A stretch of DNA of 48,144 nt, taken from positions 1-48,144 of the forward strand of contig JAEZKP010000061.1 of the NCBI GenBank assembly GCA_023436145.1, read 5' to 3'. Positions within the stretch are counted from its first letter, which is position 1, and each line of letters opens with the position of its first letter. A model generated the notes under the pieces. It was not told the origin of the DNA and did no database searches. It saw only the letters and a list, made by a program, of their open reading frames with translations. The DNA is from Fibrobacterota bacterium. Lineage in GTDB: Bacteria > Fibrobacterota > Chitinivibrionia > Chitinivibrionales > Chitinispirillaceae. The position numbers were made by a program, and so were the translations under genes. Positions 43,378-48,144 of this stretch are shown piece after piece.

Positions 43378-46300
43378 ATGGCTTTAAAATATTTCCTTTC
43401 GATTTTTCTTAGTCTTGCTGTTTTTGAACTTTCAGCTCAAATTCAGATTTCCGAGAGCAATTCATCCAGATATGTATTTTCCTGGAATCTGCAAAATTAT
43501 GAGATAACGGAAATCGATTCTGGTCAGAAGTTTTCTGAAATCTCTTTTTCTACAGCTAACACGATTTTGGGAGAAGATGGTGAAGCAGTATTGCCGGGTT
43601 ACTCAATACTACTGGGGATACCTCCAGAGGGAGATATAAGGGTGAGCTTCAGTTCTGAAGCGGTTAAAACGGTTCCTTTGAAATCGCCTGTGCTCAAGCA
43701 TAAAAATCTGATAACGAGAAGACAGCCAGACTTGATTTTCAATAATTCCTGGATTTGCGAACCCGTCTATGGTAAGCTTCAAGGGATACGCACCGCACGC
43801 CTTATCATCCGTCCTTTTATCCACGATGAAAAAACCAATACTTTAAAAGTTTTGCAGAGTGGTACCTGCACCATAGAGTTTCCTTCCTATCCCACAGCGG
43901 CTACATCTATCACAAAGGTGACCAATCAAAAGCTGGTTCTAAGTAATAACCTGGTCAACTATTCTGTTGCAGAAGGATGGTATAGAGATGGGAGACTGGC
44001 AAAAGTGGCGGCGAGTGCTTTTCCGATTACTGCTGGCCAGAAAGTTTATCGTTTCAGTATTGGTGATGGTAACGCCGGATTCAACGAGATGACTACAAAT
44101 GAGAACGGGATTCTTAAGATTCCAGGAGGAGCTATAACCACCAATTTTGGGAGAATAAAGATTAATGAGGTAGCATTATATGCATCTTTCAAAGGAGAAT
44201 TACCTGTTGGCAGCCTGGAAATTTCAGGAATTCCTTCAGGGCTTGTTGAGGTGCCTCTGATGCGAATCGACCGTAACAGAAACACCTTTGTTGATGAGGA
44301 TGACTATTTTCTGGCTTTTGTCACTGGTGCATCTGACTGGACGTATGATGAGTCAGGGAGATATACTTTCAGGTTTGACAGGTATGATGATTATCGTAAA
44401 TACTGGCTGACTGCTTCTTCAGGTAAAACTGCAGAAATTGATTTGATGCAGGCTTCCAATATTGCAGGTGAAACGGTATTTTCTGTCGACAACCGGATTA
44501 TTTTTAGTAAATCCCTTATACAATCATCTGGCAATGAAGGTGGATTGAGCTGGTTTTGGGAAAATATAAATAATGTAAATAGCTATAATTTGCAGCTTCC
44601 GGGACTGGACACTTCCTTTGGCGGTGGTATTATCATTAAAGCAAACAGGCCTTCATCTGTGCTGGCTTTCCTGGGAGAACCGTTAATTTCGGACATGGAT
44701 AAATATATCGTAAATAAATGGGGTGACCGGAATTTGAGAATTTCGACTAAATCAGATATGCTGGAATTGCAAAGTATAGAGGTACATTATAAACGTAAGC
44801 TAATCATCGGAGATGCTGAAAAACTGGAGTTTTTCTCTCCTGCAGACTCATTGTTTTGTACCTACAGTCTTCAGGTTACCACCAATGATTTACTTTATAT
44901 CTTCAGAATATCAAATGATGAGAAAAGAGTGTCACTTGTAGATACAATCAGAAATTTTGCAAACCGCTCCTTTACCTGGGCAGATACCGGAGGCAGAGGG
45001 ATACGATACATGATCTGCAGTGAGAGGGCTTTGAGCTTGTTGCCTGAAAGAAGTGCTGCGCCAAACAAGGTTAAGTCTGATTTTCTGGTGGATAATCTGC
45101 GGGCTGTTACTGATAGTACCGATTTTCTTATCATTACTGGAGCCGATTTTACTGAGGCTTCCTTAAAACTGGCCGCACACAAGAAAAAGATCGGTTTTAA
45201 GGCTCCGCGTGTGGTCGTTGTTAAGGATGTATATGATGCATTTTCGGGTGGTGATGTTGATCCTGCTGCTATCCGTAATTTTATCACCTATGTCCAGAAT
45301 TACTGGAAAAACAGTAAGCATCTCGACTATGTTTTGCTTTTTGGAAGTGGAAATTATGATTATAAGGGCGTTTCACCTCGCCCTCAACCAATCCATATTC
45401 CTGTTTATTATGATGGATTTACTGTACTGGAGGATTTTTTTACAACTCACAATGGAGTTAGTCAAGCGGTTGTGGGAAGAATAACCTGCAATAAAGAAAG
45501 TGAAGCTTTCGATGTGGTAGACAAAATAATCGCTATGGAAGATCCTGAAAAAGCAGATTATTCTGATTGGAGAAACAGAGCATTGTTTGTTGCTGACGAT
45601 GACATGCAAGGTAGCACGCATGATGGGATTGCACATCATAAATCATCGGACTACTCGACAGATGTTATTGAAAAAAAGAATCCTGCTATCAACATGAATA
45701 AGGTGTATCTGTTTGATTACAAGTGGAATTCTGCAGGTCAGAAACCGGAAGCTTCTAAAGCCGTTTTTAATGTGATAGATAATGGGGTTGGTTATGTTAA
45801 TTATTTCGGACATGGCTCTCATTTGCAATGGGCTCAGGAAAAAGTACTTTTGAACGAGAATGTGATAAATTTAAAAAATGAAAACCGATATCCTCTCATA
45901 TCCTCTTTCTCCTGTTCAGTAGGGAGATTTGATTCACCTGAAGAACCATGTCTCTCATCTGTACTGGTAACCACCGGAAAATGTGGCGCGATTGCCACTA
46001 TTTCCAGTACCAGGACCGCATATGCTTCATCTAATGAGAGATTGGCCATAAATTTTTACTCTGTACTTTTCGACCAGGATACAATTAGTTCTATTGGAAT
46101 GGCTTTTTACAAAGCTAAGGATAGAAATTTCAGCAACTATTCCCGTTCATATGCAATTTTAGGGGATCCATCGATTATTATCAATAAACCTGTTTATAAG
46201 GTGAAAATGGAGATTCATAATAAAGCTGGACTGAAAAAAGATACTCTGATGGCGTTGGAACAGATTACGGTTAAAGGCACCGTTGAAGATAAAAATGGTA

Positions 46301-47304
46301 GTGTTATTTCCGGTTTTGGGTCCCCCAATGAACCAGCTTTTATTCATCTGGGACTTTTTAATTCGCCTGAAGAAGCCGGCCGGAAGGATGGTGGTGCTGA
46401 TATCTCTGTACGTTACAAGATGCCGGGAAGAGCTGTGTTTATGGGAAGAACTGAAATTCACAATGGAAGATTCCAACAAGTAATTCAACTCCCGGGGAAT
46501 CTTACTTTTAATAAGCCTGGAGTGAAACTGACTGCTTATGCCTGGCGAGATGGTCGGACTGAAGCTGCCTCAGGTTTTAAGGATACCTTGATTTTCAGTG
46601 GAACTGATTCAACCGTAAGTAACAATGATACAAGCGGTCCCCAGATCACTATAAGACCAGTTCATGATTATCCGGAATTTTCTACTGAAAAAATGTCATT
46701 CAATAATCAGGTTATTGTGATGGATTCCTTGAAGTGCGAGATTGATATATTCGATTCAAACGGCGTGGATGTCATAGGTATCGGTCCTGATGAGGGTATT
46801 ACTCTGGAAATTGAAGGATTCTCAAGCAAGCAGAATATAAATCACAAATTCCGGTTCAATGAGGGTGATTTCCGTAAAGGGAGTGTACTTATAAGAGAAC
46901 ATGCTTTAAAACCGGGAACTTATACATTAAAATTGTCTGCCCGTGATCTTCAGGGTAACTTATCAAAGGCTTCATTTGTTGTAAAAATTACCCCGCCAGA
47001 GGAATTTAAACTGGACCGGGTATTTAACTCTCCTAATCCATTCAAAATGGGAAGGGGCACAAAGTTTTATTTTTTCCCCACTTGTACATCATGCAAGACT
47101 CATGTCGCTATTAAAATTTATACTCTGAGCGGCAAGCCTGTGTGTGTAATTAAAAATGCAGTCAACGGACAGTTCTGGGATGGGAGAGATCAGGCAGGTA
47201 CACTCTTAAGTCCCGATATTTACCTTTATCAGATCGTAGGGTCTGCACCCCAGCAGAATAAGCAGGTGAAAAGCAAGATTATGAAGTTGGTGATCAATCC
47301 TTAA
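43378..47304 (+). CDS. porU: PorU-like C25 family peptidase / T9SS sortase
   Basis: 1308 residues. Signal peptide to about residue 21 (ELSA|QIQ). An N-terminal beta-rich region (to ~560) precedes a gingipain-type C25 domain. This has DFLIITGADFTEAS, then FGHGSH with catalytic His812 and SSFSCSVGRFD with the nucleophile Cys846, followed by ATISSTRTAYASSNE. The ending carries an Ig-like region and a FlgD-like tail (SPNPFKMGRGT, IKIYTLSGKPV, LLSPDIYLYQIV). PorU removes the sorting tail from T9SS cargo and joins it to A-LPS or releases it. Homology, size and the PorV-like protein in the window support this assignment; a cell-surface C25 protease is the alternative. No obvious ribosome-binding site is seen before the ATG. 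Confidence 0.82.
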   Translation: MALKYFLSIFLSLAVFELSAQIQISESNSSRYVFSWNLQNYEITEIDSGQKFSEISFSTANTILGEDGEAVLPGYSILLGIPPEGDIRVSFSSEAVKTVPLKSPVLKHKNLITRRQPDLIFNNSWICEPVYGKLQGIRTARLIIRPFIHDEKTNTLKVLQSGTCTIEFPSYPTAATSITKVTNQKLVLSNNLVNYSVAEGWYRDGRLAKVAASAFPITAGQKVYRFSIGDGNAGFNEMTTNENGILKIPGGAITTNFGRIKINEVALYASFKGELPVGSLEISGIPSGLVEVPLMRIDRNRNTFVDEDDYFLAFVTGASDWTYDESGRYTFRFDRYDDYRKYWLTASSGKTAEIDLMQASNIAGETVFSVDNRIIFSKSLIQSSGNEGGLSWFWENINNVNSYNLQLPGLDTSFGGGIIIKANRPSSVLAFLGEPLISDMDKYIVNKWGDRNLRISTKSDMLELQSIEVHYKRKLIIGDAEKLEFFSPADSLFCTYSLQVTTNDLLYIFRISNDEKRVSLVDTIRNFANRSFTWADTGGRGIRYMICSERALSLLPERSAAPNKVKSDFLVDNLRAVTDSTDFLIITGADFTEASLKLAAHKKKIGFKAPRVVVVKDVYDAFSGGDVDPAAIRNFITYVQNYWKNSKHLDYVLLFGSGNYDYKGVSPRPQPIHIPVYYDGFTVLEDFFTTHNGVSQAVVGRITCNKESEAFDVVDKIIAMEDPEKADYSDWRNRALFVADDDMQGSTHDGIAHHKSSDYSTDVIEKKNPAINMNKVYLFDYKWNSAGQKPEASKAVFNVIDNGVGYVNYFGHGSHLQWAQEKVLLNENVINLKNENRYPLISSFSCSVGRFDSPEEPCLSSVLVTTGKCGAIATISSTRTAYASSNERLAINFYSVLFDQDTISSIGMAFYKAKDRNFSNYSRSYAILGDPSIIINKPVYKVKMEIHNKAGLKKDTLMALEQITVKGTVEDKNGSVISGFGSPNEPAFIHLGLFNSPEEAGRKDGGADISVRYKMPGRAVFMGRTEIHNGRFQQVIQLPGNLTFNKPGVKLTAYAWRDGRTEAASGFKDTLIFSGTDSTVSNNDTSGPQITIRPVHDYPEFSTEKMSFNNQVIVMDSLKCEIDIFDSNGVDVIGIGPDEGITLEIEGFSSKQNINHKFRFNEGDFRKGSVLIREHALKPGTYTLKLSARDLQGNLSKASFVVKITPPEEFKLDRVFNSPNPFKMGRGTKFYFFPTCTSCKTHVAIKIYTLSGKPVCVIKNAVNGQFWDGRDQAGTLLSPDIYLYQIVGSAPQQNKQVKSKIMKLVINP

Positions 47305-47339
47305 AGATATAAGTATGGGAAAGGGATGTTTTATGGGGG

Positions 47340-47642
47340 GGCGGATCACCAGATACGAAGGGTGACTGCTTGTGTTGGACTGCCAAAAGTAAAAGTATCT
47401 TGCGTCCAAGAACTTTAGTAAATGCACAAATCAGAATAGGCTTGGAAAAAGAAGGCTTGCTGATAGATAAAATGCAGTACAGATACTTGATGGGAAACAT
47501 ATCGTTTTTATCCTGCATGAACCGAATGTTTGTAAGCCGGTAGATTTCAAAGTGGGGGGAAGTAATTGAGAAAAAACGCTCATTCTGGATGGGTTAAATG
47601 AAGATACTGAATATGTGCCAGATGGCGCATTTCGCATCTTAA
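47340..47642 (+). pseudogene. Decayed RND-efflux periplasmic adaptor (HlyD/MFP) fragment
   Basis: In one frame 47391-47490 reads SILRPRTLVNAQIRIGLEKE then GLLIDKMQY, the barrel strand and hinge of adaptor proteins (compare LRPGMFVNA). After a frameshift near 47485 the next frame reads DGKHIVFILHEPNVCK, then VDFKVGGSN-stop-EKTLILDGLNEDTEY and PDGAFRILRG, the membrane-proximal domain. The TGA at 47567-47569 sits where the family has Gly (SNGEK), so it is probably GGA changed to TGA. The copy is interrupted at 47643 by the hairpin element. No start codon or upstream half is present, so it is a relic. Confidence 0.55.
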
Positions 47643-47643
47643 G

Positions 47644-47688
47644 GGGGACGGAGGAAACAAAGCTACTTAAATTCTTTCCTCCGTCCCC
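47644..47688. repeat. 14-bp inverted repeat (hairpin A)
   Basis: Arms 47644-47657 and 47675-47688 with perfect complementarity, loop AC-rich (CAAAGCTAC). Closely matches hairpin B at 47926-47972, differing in loop length (17 against 19 nt) and arm ends. Likely a transposition-associated hairpin recognised by the Y1-type transposase. Confidence 0.85.
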
Positions 47689-47773
47689 AAGTAAAGCCTC
47701 CGGCTCAGAAATTGCTCCTTTTACCCCTCACTCCTAACTTATCTCCACCCATAAAAAGGAGCTCAACTGTATC

Positions 47774-47857
47774 ATGGATAGAAAACCCAGATCCTACTCA
47801 CCAGGGACTATTTATCATGTAACTGCCTGTGTCATCAGAGACCAAATACACTACTGA
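47774..47857 (+). pseudogene. Truncated REP-associated/Y1 transposase gene start
   Basis: Encodes 27 residues matching the N-terminus of RAYT-type transposases (RKPRSYSPGTIYHV, with His15 in the usual N-terminal YHV position) and then IHY followed by TGA at 47855. The equivalent position in copy B reads KLY then Lys, so the stop and downstream divergence break the gene. AAAGGAG 15-21 bases upstream is shared with copy B. Confidence 0.65.
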
Positions 47858-47925
47858 GATAACAAGAAAAAATTAACTACTCAAATTTCTCAATATCTTA
47901 CCACGGATAGCGGATTTCTGCCCGG

Positions 47926-47972
47926 GGGGGACGGAGGAAACAAAGCTACTAAGATTCATTCCTCCGTCCCCC
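47926..47972. repeat. 14-bp inverted repeat (hairpin B)
   Basis: GGGGGACGGAGGAA (47926-47939) and TTCCTCCGTCCCCC (47959-47972), perfect complement, loop 19 nt. It starts copy B, about 283 bases after hairpin A, and is preceded by a run of 7 G (47924-47930). Confidence 0.85.
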
Positions 47973-48050
47973 AAGTAAAGCCTCCGGCTCAGAAATTGCT
48001 CCTTTTATCCCTCACTTACCCCCACCCATAAAAAGGAGCTCAACTGTACC

Positions 48051-48144
48051 ATGGCTAGAAAACCCAGACCCTACTCACCAGGGGCTATTCATCATGTAAC
48101 TGCCTGTGTCATCAGAGACCAAAAACTCTACAAGGATGAGCAGG
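48051..48144 (+). CDS. RAYT/Y1-type (REP-associated tyrosine) transposase, 5' end only
   Basis: Begins at the ATG at 48051, 12 bases after AAAGGAG, and runs to the window end (31 complete residues visible). It starts MARKPRPYSPGAIHHVTACV then RDQKLYKDEQ. The RxxRxYxPGAxxHVT opening is typical of REP-associated transposases and relatives of IS200-type Y1 enzymes. No catalytic tyrosine or HUH pair can be seen because the gene is cut by the window edge. If intact beyond, this is a functional copy, in contrast to copy A at 47774. Confidence 0.75.
   Translation, partial: MARKPRPYSPGAIHHVTACVIRDQKLYKDEQ

Larger units (their letters stand above)
47643..47857 (+). mobile_element. Copy A of hairpin plus RAYT/Y1-transposase 5' end (truncated)
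   Basis: Starts with a 14-bp perfect inverted repeat, GGGGACGGAGGAAA (47644-47657) and TTTCCTCCGTCCCC (47675-47688), with a 17-nt loop. A ~85-bp leader follows with AAAAAGGAG. An ATG at 47774 opens a frame with RKPRSYSPGTIYHVTA that stops at 47857 after 27 residues. The copy is nearly identical to copy B through CACTAC (47854), then diverges. It is a broken transposase start, presumably interrupted when copy B arrived or by deletion. Hairpins of type GGGGAC...GTCCCC next to REP-associated tyrosine transposases are a known association. Confidence 0.7.

Noticed and set aside
1..48144. tRNA, rRNA, CRISPR arrays
   Set aside because: None seen in the intergenic gaps; no T-loop GTTCRA-type or regularly spaced direct repeats beyond the two hairpin copies.

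Overview
The window looks like a chromosomal segment of a Gram-negative, probably anaerobic bacterium with a type IX secretion system (T9SS). It carries a PorU-like C25 peptidase, a PorV-like outer-membrane protein, two secreted proteins with T9SS-type C-terminal sorting domains, a polysaccharide locus and a very large 2-hydroxyacyl-CoA-dehydratase-activase-type protein. A member of the Fibrobacterota/Chitinispirillales or a neighbouring FCB-group lineage fits best. That placement is inference from gene content; there is no rRNA gene or other decisive marker here, and I see no tRNA or CRISPR.

Layout. 122-2958: two secreted T9SS-type cargo proteins, convergent, one a CE2-like SGNH esterase. 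2959-3425: a gap with a possible decayed YkgJ-type cysteine-cluster gene. 3426-6308: an SNF2 helicase. 6566-28917: an unbroken run of 20 plus-strand genes (largest gap 89 nt, several overlaps) that reads as an extracellular/surface polysaccharide locus. It has an initiating sugar transferase with a degenerate GGDEF-like domain, a WbpB-like dehydrogenase and WbpE-like aminotransferase, a deacetylase, four glycosyltransferases, an O-antigen polymerase/ligase, an alpha/alpha-toroid protein, a secreted beta-helix protein, an asparagine-synthase-like enzyme and a hexapeptide acyltransferase. Embedded in the same run are hemA, a PaaK/CapK-like adenylating enzyme, hemB, an FAD amine-oxidase-like protein, a short UbiD homologue and its UbiX flavin prenyltransferase. 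This mixture is the most intriguing part of the window.

28873-38686: mixed housekeeping and envelope genes. These are a LamG-VanZ membrane protein, RarA fused to a methyltransferase-like domain, dtd, a small beta-barrel-like protein, a lipoprotein, the PorV-like protein, rnhA, a glyoxalase-II-like hydrolase and a tandem transglutaminase-like protein. 38868-47304: the 1465-residue double activase and the 1308-residue PorU-like sortase/peptidase. 47305-48144: a junk and mobile-element margin. It has a frameshifted and nonsense-mutated remnant of an RND-efflux periplasmic adaptor, then two tandem copies of a hairpin plus the 5' end of a RAYT/Y1-type transposase gene; the first copy is broken and the second runs off the window.

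How the genes work together: the 6.5-17.7 kb genes could make, modify and polymerise an amino-sugar-containing glycan, although no flippase or export porin is visible. PorU, PorV and the sorting-domain proteins belong to one secretion route. The heme/UbiD/UbiX genes may be housekeeping genes co-transcribed with the locus, or a second small-molecule pathway coupled to it; the sequence alone does not decide.
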